In this document: piece after piece, positions 32,306 to 40,805 of the stretch
How the letters are laid out: each line of letters starts with the position of its first letter
Numbering within the stretch: position 1 is the stretch's first letter
Assembly: GCF_003148495.1 (NCBI RefSeq)
Contig: NZ_QGGH01000010.1
Span: forward strand, 62,001 to 126,000
Direction of reading: 5' to 3'
DNA from: Mesorhizobium loti
Lineage (GTDB): Bacteria > Pseudomonadota > Alphaproteobacteria > Rhizobiales > Rhizobiaceae
Length of the DNA stretch: 64,000 nt
Program-made: the position numbers and the translations under genes
The notes under the pieces: generated by a model
Told to the model about the DNA's origin: nothing
Databases searched by the model: none
The model's input: only the letters and a program-made list of their open reading frames with translations

Positions 32306-32592
32306 CTCTTGTTGAGCTTTCTGCATCTGTGCACGAGGCGGTTACCAATGCGTTGAAACGGAGAATTCGCTTCAAAGTTTCGACGATTTCGCGCTTCTAG
32401 GCATGTTCTGTATCAACGGTGTGTCGCGCGGGTCACACAAAAGGTTCATCGCGGTTGCACCGAAGATGCAGAGCGCGCGCCTTCTAGGCTGGCGGGCGGA
32501 CGTAAACCAAGGATGAAAGGCGTTTTCCCCAGGCGGATTCACCGCCGCGTGCCAATTATGTCACGCGGCCATGCACCGAGGGATGGGTGTTC

Positions 32593-33291
32593 TCAGATGG
32601 TCGCTACCCAGGCGCGGGCAATGGCCAGGCCGGCAGCGTCAGCGTCGAGCCCGTTGCGGGCCATTTCGCCGTCGAGCTTGCCGGCCCAGTCGGGATGGCG
32701 CGCGGCGATGGTCGGGGCAAAGGACGAACTCCAGTCTTGCACCATCGGCCGGTCGGCCTCGAAATGGAACTGGAAACCGTAGACGGCGCGGCCGACGCGG
32801 AACGCCTGGTTCTCGGTGACATCGTTGCCGGCGAGCCGCACGGCGTTCTCGGGCAGCACGAAGGTGTCGTCGTGCCACTGGAAGATCGGGAATTTCTCCG
32901 GCAACTGAGCCAGCACCGGATCGTCCTTGGCATCCGGCGTCAGCGAGACGCCGTGCCAGCCGAACTCGTTAGCGCCGCCAATGCGGTTCTCGCCGCCGAA
33001 GGCGCGGGCGACGAGCTGGCTGCCGAGGCAGATGCCGAGCACGGCGCGGTCCTTGCCAGCGAAATCGCGGGTCAGTTCGAGCAGTGCCGGGAAATAGGGG
33101 TACTCATCGTCGGCCAGCGCATTCTGGCCACCGCCGAGCACCACCATGGCGTCATGCCCGGCCGCGTCATCCGGCAGGGGATCGCCTTTGTAAGGGAGGC
33201 GCAGATCGAGATCTGCGCCCGCCTCCGCAAGTGCTGCGCCGACCTGGCCAAGGCCGGTATTGTCGTAGTTCTGGACCACCAGCACCCGCAT
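32593..33291 (-). CDS. Class I glutamine amidotransferase-like protein
   Basis: 232 residues from the ATG at 33291. The nucleophile elbow is GICLGSQLVARAFGG with Cys88, and the triad is completed by His176 and Glu178 in GFQFHFEAD. It is a stand-alone GATase1 domain resembling the GuaA N-domain and YfeJ-like proteins. It may transfer glutamine amide nitrogen or cleave a gamma-glutamyl bond; the partner is unknown. No synthetase domain is adjacent. Divergent from the conserved protein at 33379 across 87 bp. Confidence 0.87.
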   Translation of the reverse strand: MRVLVVQNYDNTGLGQVGAALAEAGADLDLRLPYKGDPLPDDAAGHDAMVVLGGGQNALADDEYPYFPALLELTRDFAGKDRAVLGICLGSQLVARAFGGENRIGGANEFGWHGVSLTPDAKDDPVLAQLPEKFPIFQWHDDTFVLPENAVRLAGNDVTENQAFRVGRAVYGFQFHFEADRPMVQDWSSSFAPTIAARHPDWAGKLDGEMARNGLDADAAGLAIARAWVATI

Positions 33292-33378
33292 GAAAAACCC
33301 TGCTGACATGAAAATGATGCGACGAGCGATACCATGCCGTCAGCACTGCAGCCAAGATGCGCGTTCGGAGAGAAAGCT

Positions 33379-34026
33379 ATGCCACTGCAAAACCGGGTCG
33401 ATCCGTTCGGCGCCATCCACGCCGTGCCCGAGCGCGGGCTGTTCACCGGCAATCGCGGTATCATCCACGATCCCGAGACGAAGACGCTGCTGAAAAAGCG
33501 CTGGGCGCTTCAGGCCTGGATCATCTGCGTTTGCCAATTCCGCGACGTGCGGCGCGAACCGATGGGCAGCAACCGGAAGGGCGGTAAAGCGGGCTGGACC
33601 GAGCTGTTCTTCCTCGACGAGGTGACGGCATTGGCGGCCGGGCATCGCCCCTGCTTCTTTTGCCAGCGCGAACGGGCCAAGGTTTTCGTTGGCCGCTTCG
33701 GCGAAGCCTTCGGCATTGCCGAGCCGCGCGCGCCGATGGTCGACAAGCGGCTGCACAAGGAGCGGCTGGCTTCGGGCGCCAAGCCGCCGATGGTGGCATT
33801 TGAAGAGCTTGCCGGCCTGCCGGACGGCGTCATCGTTGCGGATGGCGGCACCGTTTATGCCTTGCGCATGGGCAAGACACTGCGCTGGTCCTTTGCGGGA
33901 TACGGGCAGCCGAACGATTTCGGCCAGCTCAAAGGCAAGACGCTGTCGCTGCTGACGCCGGCCACGACGCTCGCCGTGCTGCGGCAAGGCTTTCGGCCGG
34001 CGTGGCATCCGACCGCCGAGGCTTGA
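33379..34026 (+). CDS. Conserved hypothetical protein with CxxC motif
   Basis: 215 residues from the ATG at 33379. The protein opens MPLQNRVDPFGAIHAVPERG and contains EPMGSNRKGGKAGWTELFFL followed by AAGHRPCFFCQRERAKVFVG, with a CFFC pair that may bind metal or be redox-active together with the preceding His. A positively charged middle (DKRLHKERLASGAK) suggests nucleic-acid or protein contact. No signal peptide or membrane segment. It ends 31 bp before rsmE. I do not recognise a named family. Confidence 0.75.
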   Translation: MPLQNRVDPFGAIHAVPERGLFTGNRGIIHDPETKTLLKKRWALQAWIICVCQFRDVRREPMGSNRKGGKAGWTELFFLDEVTALAAGHRPCFFCQRERAKVFVGRFGEAFGIAEPRAPMVDKRLHKERLASGAKPPMVAFEELAGLPDGVIVADGGTVYALRMGKTLRWSFAGYGQPNDFGQLKGKTLSLLTPATTLAVLRQGFRPAWHPTAEA

Positions 34027-34057
34027 CGCCGGCGGCCGGCTCGCTCATTCCTCGGCG

Positions 34058-34792
34058 ATGCGCGCCAATTACAAGATGCAACGTCTGTTCGTGCCCGACG
34101 ATCTGCGGCCAGACATCGAGTTCGACGCCGGCCAGCAGCAGAGCCACTATCTCCTGCATGTGCTGCGACTTGCCGAAGGCGCCGAAATCCTGGTGTTCAA
34201 TGGCCGCGACGGCGAATGGTCGGCGGCCCTTGTCTCGAAAACAAAAAGGGCGGTGCGGCTGAAGGTGTCGGCGCTGCAACGGCCACAGCCGCCGCTGCCC
34301 GATCTCGTCTATTGCTTTGCGCCGCTGAAGCAGGGCCGGCTCGACTATCTCGTGCAGAAGGCAGTCGAGATGGGCGCCGGCGTCCTGCAGCCAGTCATCA
34401 CCCAGCACACGCAAGTGGCCAAGCCGTCGATCGATCGCTTGCGCGCCAATGTCGCCGAAGCCGCCGAACAATGCGGCATACTGGCGGTGCCGGAGGTGCG
34501 CGAAGCGGAAAAATTCGACCGCCTGCTGACCGGCTGGGACAAGGAGCGACGGCTGATCTTCTGCGACGAGGACGCCTCGACCAACAATCCGCTGCCCGCG
34601 CTGCAGGCGGTGAAGGAAAAGAAGCTTGGGTTGCTGGTCGGGCCGGAGGGCGGCTTTTCCGACGACGAGCGCAAGATGCTGCGCGCCCTGCCCTTCGTCA
34701 TCGCCATTCCGCTCGGCCCGCGTATCCTGCGCGCCGATACGGCGGCGGTGGCCGCGCTCGCGGTGATGCAGGCGACAGTCGGAGACTGGTAA
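34058..34792 (+). CDS. rsmE: 16S rRNA (uracil-1498-N3)-methyltransferase
   Basis: 244 residues. The N-terminal PUA-like domain (MQRLFVPDDL, HYLLHVLRLAEGAEI) is followed by a SPOUT methyltransferase domain with the trefoil-knot segments LGLLVGPEGGFSDDERKML and IPLGPRILRADTAAVAALAV, typical of RsmE. It methylates U1498 of 16S rRNA with SAM. An ATG at 34058 or 34076 could be the start; the second gives MQRLF directly. It precedes gshA by 143 bp. Confidence 0.93.
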   Translation: MRANYKMQRLFVPDDLRPDIEFDAGQQQSHYLLHVLRLAEGAEILVFNGRDGEWSAALVSKTKRAVRLKVSALQRPQPPLPDLVYCFAPLKQGRLDYLVQKAVEMGAGVLQPVITQHTQVAKPSIDRLRANVAEAAEQCGILAVPEVREAEKFDRLLTGWDKERRLIFCDEDASTNNPLPALQAVKEKKLGLLVGPEGGFSDDERKMLRALPFVIAIPLGPRILRADTAAVAALAVMQATVGDW

Positions 34793-34935
34793 GACCTCGC
34801 CTCTTGCAAGGAACGAGCAGCGCTGCCACGTTCAATTCCTCTTGACCTCTGGCTCAGGATTTTTCGCTTGATCGGCTGCTGACATTTCGTCCATTTACCG
34901 CCGGCGGTCGTCCGACCGCCTCTGAGGGCTCAATC

Positions 34936-36309
34936 ATGGCGCGCGATACAACCGATTTTCGGCCGATCGAAGACTTCGACGAACTCGTCGAGCACCTCGC
35001 CGAAGGCAACAAACCGCGCGACAAGTGGCGCATCGGTACCGAGCACGAGAAATTCCCCTTCTACGTCGACGGCAATGCACCGGTCCCCTATGGCGGCGAG
35101 CGCGGCATCCGCGCCATCCTCGAAGGCATGCAGTCAAAGCTCGGCTGGGATCCCATCGTCGACGACGGCCGCATCATCGGCCTGGTCGAACCGACCGGCC
35201 AAGGAGCGATTTCGTTGGAACCCGGCGGCCAGTTCGAGCTTTCCGGCGCACCGCTGGAGACGATCCATCAGACCTGCCGCGAGGGCAATGCCCATCTGGC
35301 GCAGGTGCGCGAGATCGCCGAACCGATGGGCATCCGCTTCCTTGGCCTCGGCGGCAGCCCGAAATGGTCGCTGGCCGAGACGCCGAAAATGCCGAAATCG
35401 CGCTACGAGATCATGACACGCTACATGCCCAAGGTCGGCACCAAGGGCCTCGACATGATGTATCGCACCTGCACGATCCAGGTGAATCTCGACTTCGAGA
35501 GCGAGGCCGACATGCGCCGCAAGATGCAGGTGTCGCTGAAGCTGCAGCCGCTGTCGACGGCATTGTTCGCCAATTCGCCGTTCACGGAGAGTCACCCGAA
35601 CGGGTTGCAAAGCTGGCGTGGCGACATCTGGCGCGACACCGACAACCAGCGCTCGGGCCTGCTCGAATTCTGCTTCTCGCCCGATTTCGGTTTCGCCGAC
35701 TATGTTGAATGGGCGCTCGACGTGCCGATGTATTTCGTCATCCGCGACGGCCACTATCACGACATGACGCACATCACCTTCCGCCAGTTCATGGCCGGGG
35801 CCGCGCGCAATGAAGTGCCGGACGGGCTGCCTACTATGGGCGACTGGGCGAACCATCTGTCGACGCTGTTCCCGGACGTGCGGCTGAAGCGCTTCCTCGA
35901 GATGCGCGGCGCCGACGGCGGGCCGTGGCGGCGCATCTGCGCGCTGCCGGCCTTCTGGGTCGGGTTGCTCTATGATGAAGCAGCACTCGATGCCGCCGAG
36001 GCGCTGACGTCGAGCTGGACGTATGAAGAAACGCTGGCGATGCGCAACGCCGTGCCGGAACAAGGCATTTCCGCGCCCTTCCGCAACACCACGCTGCGCG
36101 AAATCGCGCGAGACGTGATGGTCATTTCCCGCATGGGCCTGAAGAACCGTGGCCGCAAGAACCGCGACGGCTACGACGAGACCTCCTTCCTCAACACGCT
36201 CGACGAAGTCGTGGCCCGCGGCACAACCAGCGCCGAGGAGATGCTGTCGGCCTATCACACGCGCTGGGGTGGCTCGATCGAGCCGGTTTTCATGGAATAC
36301 GCCTATTAA
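34936..36309 (+). CDS. gshA: Glutamate-cysteine ligase (alphaproteobacterial/plant-like type)
   Basis: 457 residues, the length of the plant-like GCS2 class found in alphaproteobacteria. The nucleotide/glutamate site begins with KWRIGTEHEKFPFYVDG; GAISLEPGGQFELSGAPLET and MYRTCTIQVNLDFESEADMR are conserved, as is the C-terminal RNRDGYDETSFL. It makes gamma-glutamylcysteine, the first step of glutathione synthesis. It stands alone with its own upstream region. gshB is not in this window. Confidence 0.94.
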   Translation: MARDTTDFRPIEDFDELVEHLAEGNKPRDKWRIGTEHEKFPFYVDGNAPVPYGGERGIRAILEGMQSKLGWDPIVDDGRIIGLVEPTGQGAISLEPGGQFELSGAPLETIHQTCREGNAHLAQVREIAEPMGIRFLGLGGSPKWSLAETPKMPKSRYEIMTRYMPKVGTKGLDMMYRTCTIQVNLDFESEADMRRKMQVSLKLQPLSTALFANSPFTESHPNGLQSWRGDIWRDTDNQRSGLLEFCFSPDFGFADYVEWALDVPMYFVIRDGHYHDMTHITFRQFMAGAARNEVPDGLPTMGDWANHLSTLFPDVRLKRFLEMRGADGGPWRRICALPAFWVGLLYDEAALDAAEALTSSWTYEETLAMRNAVPEQGISAPFRNTTLREIARDVMVISRMGLKNRGRKNRDGYDETSFLNTLDEVVARGTTSAEEMLSAYHTRWGGSIEPVFMEYAY

Positions 36310-36409
36310 CCCTCGGATTTGACGCAGCCGATTGATCGGCAAAAGTCGCTTCAATCGGAAGTGGAAACAAACTAGGCTTCTTCGGCGAGGATTTCCGGAG
36401 GAGACGCCG

Positions 36410-37453
36410 ATGCCTACCTTGTTCGACATGCTGACACAGGCCCAGAACGGCAGCGGCATGCAGGCCCTTGCCCAACAATATGGGCTATCGATGCAGCAGA
36501 CGCAGGCGGCAGTTGCCGCACTGCTGCCGGCCTTTTCGCAGGGGCTGCAACGCAACACTGCCGACCCCTATGGGCTCGGCGCCTTCATGACGGCGATGGC
36601 CAGCGGCCAGCACGCCAAGTATTTCGAGGACGCAACCCGAGCCTTCTCGCCGCAAGGCGTCGACGAGGGCAACGGCATTCTCGGGCATTTGTTCGGCTCG
36701 AAGGATCTGTCGCGCGCGGTGGCCAGCCAGGCCGCGCAAGCGAGCGGCGTCAATCAGCAGATCCTGCAGCAGATGCTGCCGGCTATCGCCTCGATGGTCA
36801 TGGGCGGGCTGTTCAAGCAGACGACAAATCAGATGCAGGCCGCCGGCGGTTTCGGCGGCGGCGGCAACAATCCGCTCGGCGAGATCATCGAGCAGATGAT
36901 GCGGCAAGGCGGCGGCATGCAGGCCCCGGCGCCACAGCAACGCCAGGCGCCGCAGCCCCAGAACCCGATGGACAACCCGCTCGGCAAGGTTTTGCAGGAC
37001 ATGTTCGGCGGCGGGACGCCACAGCCGCAAAGTCAGCCGCAGCCGGCACCCAACCCCTATGGCGACAACCCGCTCGGCAAGGTGCTGCAGGACATGTTCG
37101 GCGGCGGCGCGCCTCAGCCACAGCCGCAAGGTCGGGCACAGCCACAGCCTCAACAGACGCAGAGCCCTTATGGCGACAATCCATTGGGAAAAATCTTCGA
37201 GGAGATGCTGCGGCAAGGCGGCGGTGGCGGCTTCGGCATCCCGGGCGGCCAGCCGGCGCCGCAACAGCCTCAAGCGCCCCCGCAGCAGCGTCAGGCCCCC
37301 CAGCCACAGGCCAATCCGAGCGGCAGGCCAAGGAATCCGTTCGACGATTTGTTCGGCAAGATGTTCGAAACCGGCGCCCAGCAGCGTGACGAGTATCAGA
37401 AGGGCGTGGAAACGATCTTCGACCAGTTCAAGCGGGATATGGACCGGCGGTAG
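36410..37453 (+). CDS. DUF937 domain protein with Pro/Gln-rich repeat tail
   Basis: 347 residues from the ATG at 36410 (GGAGGAGAC upstream). The N-terminal DUF937 domain (about 1-150: MPTLFDMLTQAQNGSGMQAL, QILQQMLPAIASMVMGGLF) is followed by a modular tail of amphipathic units, NPLGEIIEQMMRQGG, NPLGKVLQDMFGGG (twice), NPLGKIFEEMLRQGG and NPFDDLFGKMFETG, joined by PQPQ-rich linkers. Such multivalent repeats suggest self-association or partner binding. No signal peptide. Cellular role unknown; the C-terminus ends in a helix YQKGVETIFDQFKRDMDRR. Confidence 0.85.
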   Translation: MPTLFDMLTQAQNGSGMQALAQQYGLSMQQTQAAVAALLPAFSQGLQRNTADPYGLGAFMTAMASGQHAKYFEDATRAFSPQGVDEGNGILGHLFGSKDLSRAVASQAAQASGVNQQILQQMLPAIASMVMGGLFKQTTNQMQAAGGFGGGGNNPLGEIIEQMMRQGGGMQAPAPQQRQAPQPQNPMDNPLGKVLQDMFGGGTPQPQSQPQPAPNPYGDNPLGKVLQDMFGGGAPQPQPQGRAQPQPQQTQSPYGDNPLGKIFEEMLRQGGGGGFGIPGGQPAPQQPQAPPQQRQAPQPQANPSGRPRNPFDDLFGKMFETGAQQRDEYQKGVETIFDQFKRDMDRR

Positions 37454-37486
37454 GCAAGCAACAAGCAGCCTGTCTTCGACAGGGGG

Positions 37487-37522
37487 TAGAAAAAGAAAAG
37501 CCCGGTTCTGGGAGGACCGGGC
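37487..37522 (-). terminator. Intrinsic terminator for the DUF1127 gene
   Basis: Read on the minus strand: a stem GCCCGGT/ACCGGGC with a nine-base loop, then TTTTCTTTTTC. It is 110 bases beyond the stop of the leftward gene at 37632, leaving a fairly long 3' untranslated region. Confidence 0.75.
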
Positions 37523-37631
37523 AGAGTGCAGGCGGGCCGGCGGGGATCCGGCAGGGAGTGTGGGCCTGCATACTCTTCAGTCGCGTCGAACCTCGAAAAG
37601 GTTCACGGCAACCAAAACGACAAGCGACAGA

Positions 37632-37922
37632 TCAGGCCACCTTGCGGGCAATGTCCTCGATCGTCTCGACGCGATCGCTGGCGATTTCGCGCAACATCGC
37701 CGTCGGGTCGCGGCCAAACGGCACGTCGATGGCGACATGCAGGTCGGCGCGCGTCAGGCCGATATCGGCGAGTTCGGAATCCGACATCTCGCCAAGGCGA
37801 TAGAAGGCGCGGCGGTTTTTCCAGGCGCGGTAGGCGTTGGAGACGGTATTTGCCACGCGCGTCGCAACGGCCGGACGCGAGGTGATGCGCGAGGTCTCGG
37901 TGGCGAAATCAAACGTGGTCAT
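37632..37922 (-). CDS. DUF1127 family small protein
   Basis: 96 residues from the ATG at 37922, with AAGGAGA upstream. The centre is the DUF1127 signature: AYRAWKNRRAFYRLGEMSDS followed by ELADIGLTRADLHVAI. The N-terminal 40 residues and the C-terminal helix (AMLREIASDRVETIEDIARK) flank it. Arg-rich DUF1127 proteins in Agrobacterium and Brucella are linked to carbon/phosphate metabolism and RNA regulation, and several are controlled by the LysR protein VtlR. A LysR gene is divergent here, and a composite repeat lies in between. Confidence 0.85.
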   Translation of the reverse strand: MTTFDFATETSRITSRPAVATRVANTVSNAYRAWKNRRAFYRLGEMSDSELADIGLTRADLHVAIDVPFGRDPTAMLREIASDRVETIEDIARKVA

Positions 37923-37942
37923 GTCGGTCTCCTTCAGACTGC

Positions 37943-38038
37943 CGCATGACCCCGAACCGGAGGTTCGGAAAAGGATCATGCGCAAAATCAAAGTGCTACA
38001 GCGTCCTTTGCGCGTCCAAAGGACGCGCGGCGCTGTAG
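37943..38038. repeat. Composite rhizobial intergenic palindromic repeat
   Basis: Two adjoining palindromes. CGCATGA (37943-37949) pairs with TCATGCG (37976-37982) around GAACCGGAGGTTC. CTACAGCG (37996-38003) pairs with CGCTGTAG (38031-38038) around GCGCGTCC/GGACGCGC. This architecture is typical of repeats scattered in Mesorhizobium and Rhizobium genomes. It lies within the promoter region of the DUF1127 gene. Confidence 0.7.
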
Positions 38039-38195
38039 GCCGGGCGAGACCAGGCAATCGGCGCTGGCAACAGCGGCCGTTCCGGTCCCAATTCACATGA
38101 CTTCATGTAGACAATGCCAATTTGCCATCGACCGATTGATTAATCCAACGAATGTTTCTAATCTCTAACATCAACACCAGTGATGGATCATATCG

Positions 38196-39152
38196 ATGAA
38201 ATCGCCGCTCGATCTCGATCAGTTGCAGACCTTCATCTCGATTGCCGACACCGGCAGCTTCACCCGAGCAGCCGAAGAGGTGCACCGGACCCAGTCGGCG
38301 GTGTCGATGCAGATGCGCCGGCTGGAGGAGCGGCTCGGCAAGCCGCTGTTCGAAAAGGACGGGCGCACCAACAGACTGACCGAGGAAGGCGACAAGCTGC
38401 TCTCCTACGCGCGGCGGCTGCTTTACCTCAACCGCGAAACGCTGGCCGCTTTCGACGACCGGCGGCTCGAAGGCACGATCCGCATCGGCACGCCCGACGA
38501 CTATGCCGACCGTTTCCTGCCCGAGATCATGGCGCGGTTCACGCGCTCCAATCCGCGCGTCGAGTTGACTGTCATCTGCGAGCCGACGCCGGGGCTAGTC
38601 GAACATATCAAGCGCGGCAATCTCGACCTGGCGCTGGTGACGCACAACGACGTACGCGGCCAGTCGGAAGTGGTGCGGCGTGAACCGCTGCTGTGGGTCA
38701 CCTCGGCCAACCATGCGACGCATGAGCAGGTAACGCTGCCGATGGCCTTCGGCCGGCCGAACTGCATCTGGCGGCGCGCCGCGGTCGATGTGCTTGACCA
38801 GCAGAACCGCGATTATCGCATCCTGTTCACCAGCTTCTCGGCCACCGTCATCACCGCCGCGGTGCTTTCGGGCCTGGCGATTTCGGTGCTGCCGGAATGC
38901 GCGCTCAGGCCCGGCATGCGGGTGCTGGGTGAAGCCGACGGCTTTGGCGCCCTGCCCGATTGCCGCATCGGCATCATGCGCGGCCAGACGTCGCGGCCGG
39001 AGATCGTCGATGCGCTTGCGCGTCATATTTCGGAAAGCCTGGACAATATTTCCGTGCCGATCAGCGAAGACACCGGGACATTCGATTTCGCAGCCCTCGC
39101 CTTCACCAAGCTGCGGCGAACCAAGCCGAACCAGATCCTGCCCGGCTGGTAG
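38196..39152 (+). CDS. LysR family transcriptional regulator (possible VtlR/LsrB relative)
   Basis: 318 residues. Winged helix, residues about 6-65: LDQLQTFISIADTGSFTRAA and RTQSAVSMQMRRLEERLGKP. The substrate domain has TIRIGTPDDYADRFLPEIMA and four cysteines at 128, 190, 235 and 256, which could sense redox state. An imperfect palindrome TTGATTAATCCAA at 38136-38148 is a candidate LysR site. Divergent from a DUF1127 gene, as expected for VtlR-like regulators that activate small DUF1127 proteins; orthology is not proven. It lies 83 bp before xseA. Confidence 0.88.
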   Translation: MKSPLDLDQLQTFISIADTGSFTRAAEEVHRTQSAVSMQMRRLEERLGKPLFEKDGRTNRLTEEGDKLLSYARRLLYLNRETLAAFDDRRLEGTIRIGTPDDYADRFLPEIMARFTRSNPRVELTVICEPTPGLVEHIKRGNLDLALVTHNDVRGQSEVVRREPLLWVTSANHATHEQVTLPMAFGRPNCIWRRAAVDVLDQQNRDYRILFTSFSATVITAAVLSGLAISVLPECALRPGMRVLGEADGFGALPDCRIGIMRGQTSRPEIVDALARHISESLDNISVPISEDTGTFDFAALAFTKLRRTKPNQILPGW

Positions 39153-39235
39153 GCAGGGTCCGGCATGCGGGTTATGAACGGCTGGCCTGACGCGGCCACC
39201 TTGACGCGGGGGCCCAACCGTCCCCCAATCGGCCG

Positions 39236-40801
39236 ATGAGCGACGCAGCATCCGAATCACGCACCAACGCCGCCGAATACACGGTGAGCGAGATTTCCGG
39301 CGCGCTGAAGCGCACGGTCGAGGATGTCTTCGGCAATGTGCGGGTGCGCGGCGAAATATCAGGCTATCGCGGGCCGCATTCCTCAGGTCATGCCTATTTC
39401 GCGCTGAAGGACGACCGCGCGCGGCTCGACGCCGTGGTGTGGAAAGGCACGATGAGCCGGCTGAGGTTCCGCCCCGAGGAGGGGATGGAAGTCATCGCCA
39501 CCGGTAAGCTCACCACCTATCCCGGCAAGTCCAACTATCAGATCGTCATCGACAATCTGGAGCCGGCCGGCGCCGGCGCGCTGATGGCGCTGCTGGAAGA
39601 GCGCAAGCGGCGGCTGCAGGCCGAGGGCCTGTTCGACACCAGCCGCAAGCAGTTGCTGCCGTTCATGCCACGCGTCATCGGCGTCGTCACCTCGCCGACG
39701 GGGTCCGTCATCCGCGACATCATTCACCGCATCAAGGACCGGTTTCCGCTGCATATCCTGGTCTGGCCAGTGCGTGTGCAAGGCGAGACGTCAGGCGCGG
39801 AAGTGGCTGGCGCGGTCAACGGCTTCAATGCGCTAGCATGGGATGGCGCCATCCCGCGCCCCGATCTGCTGATCGTGGCGCGCGGCGGCGGCAGTCTCGA
39901 AGACCTCTGGGGCTTCAATGACGAAGCCCTCGCCCGCGCCGTCGCCGCTTCCAGCATTCCTGTGATCTCGGCTGTCGGCCATGAGACGGACTGGACGCTG
40001 ATCGACCTCGTCGCGGATGTGCGGGCGCCGACACCGACAGGTGCGGCCGAAATTGCCGTGCCGGTGAAGGCCGACCTCGAAGCGACGCTTGCCAGTCTCG
40101 GCGCGCGGCTCAAGGCGGCGGTCCTGCGCAATTTCGAACGCAAACGGCAGGCTGCTCGTGCCGCCGCCCGCGCTCTGCCCTCGCCCGATCAATTGCTGGC
40201 GCTGCCGCGCCGACGCCTCGATGAGGCGACATCCAGGCTCGGCCGGGCGCTGTCCGTCAGCGTCGACCGCAAGCGGGCGCGGTTGCAAGGCCAAAGGCTG
40301 ACGCCGGCCACGCTGTCGCGGCGCATCAATGAAGCGCGCACGCTGACCGGCCGCGACCTCGCCCGCGCACAAGCAGCGTTTTTTGCCATCGTGCGCGAAC
40401 GCCGCGCGCGATTTTCCCGCACCGCGACGCGGCTGTCGCCGGCACCGATCATACGGCGCCAGAAACTGCTGGGGGACACGCTGGCGGCGCTGGCGCGGCG
40501 GCAGGATCGGGTGATCTCTGTGCGGCTCGAGCGCCTGCGCGGGCAATTGAGCCAGGCCGACCGACTGCTTGCCACGCTGTCGCACAAGGCGGTGCTGGCA
40601 CGCGGCTTTGCCCTGGTGAAGGACGCCGACGGGGTGGTGATCAAGCAGGCGGCCGATGTGGCGTCGGGAATGGCGCTTTCGCTCGAGTTCGCCGATGGCA
40701 CCGCCGATGCGGTGGCAACCAGCGGTGCGGCGAGGCCAAAGCCGGTTGCCAAGCCGGCAGCCAAGGCCAAAGAGCCAGGCAATCAGGGATCCCTGTTCTG
40801 A
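39236..40801 (+). CDS. xseA: Exodeoxyribonuclease VII large subunit
   Basis: 521 residues. The N-terminal OB-fold (EYTVSEISGALKRTVEDVFG, VRGEISGYRGPHSSGHAYFA) is followed by the catalytic domain with PRVIGVVTSPTGSVIRDIIH, DLLIVARGGGSLEDLWGFND and VISAVGHETDWTLIDLVADV, then a long Arg/Ala-rich coiled coil (residues about 285-440). XseA with XseB degrades single-stranded DNA into oligonucleotides. xseB is not adjacent. The C-terminal tail is extended by about 30 Ala/Lys/Pro-rich residues. Confidence 0.95.
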   Translation: MSDAASESRTNAAEYTVSEISGALKRTVEDVFGNVRVRGEISGYRGPHSSGHAYFALKDDRARLDAVVWKGTMSRLRFRPEEGMEVIATGKLTTYPGKSNYQIVIDNLEPAGAGALMALLEERKRRLQAEGLFDTSRKQLLPFMPRVIGVVTSPTGSVIRDIIHRIKDRFPLHILVWPVRVQGETSGAEVAGAVNGFNALAWDGAIPRPDLLIVARGGGSLEDLWGFNDEALARAVAASSIPVISAVGHETDWTLIDLVADVRAPTPTGAAEIAVPVKADLEATLASLGARLKAAVLRNFERKRQAARAAARALPSPDQLLALPRRRLDEATSRLGRALSVSVDRKRARLQGQRLTPATLSRRINEARTLTGRDLARAQAAFFAIVRERRARFSRTATRLSPAPIIRRQKLLGDTLAALARRQDRVISVRLERLRGQLSQADRLLATLSHKAVLARGFALVKDADGVVIKQAADVASGMALSLEFADGTADAVATSGAARPKPVAKPAAKAKEPGNQGSLF

Positions 40802-40805
40802 CACC

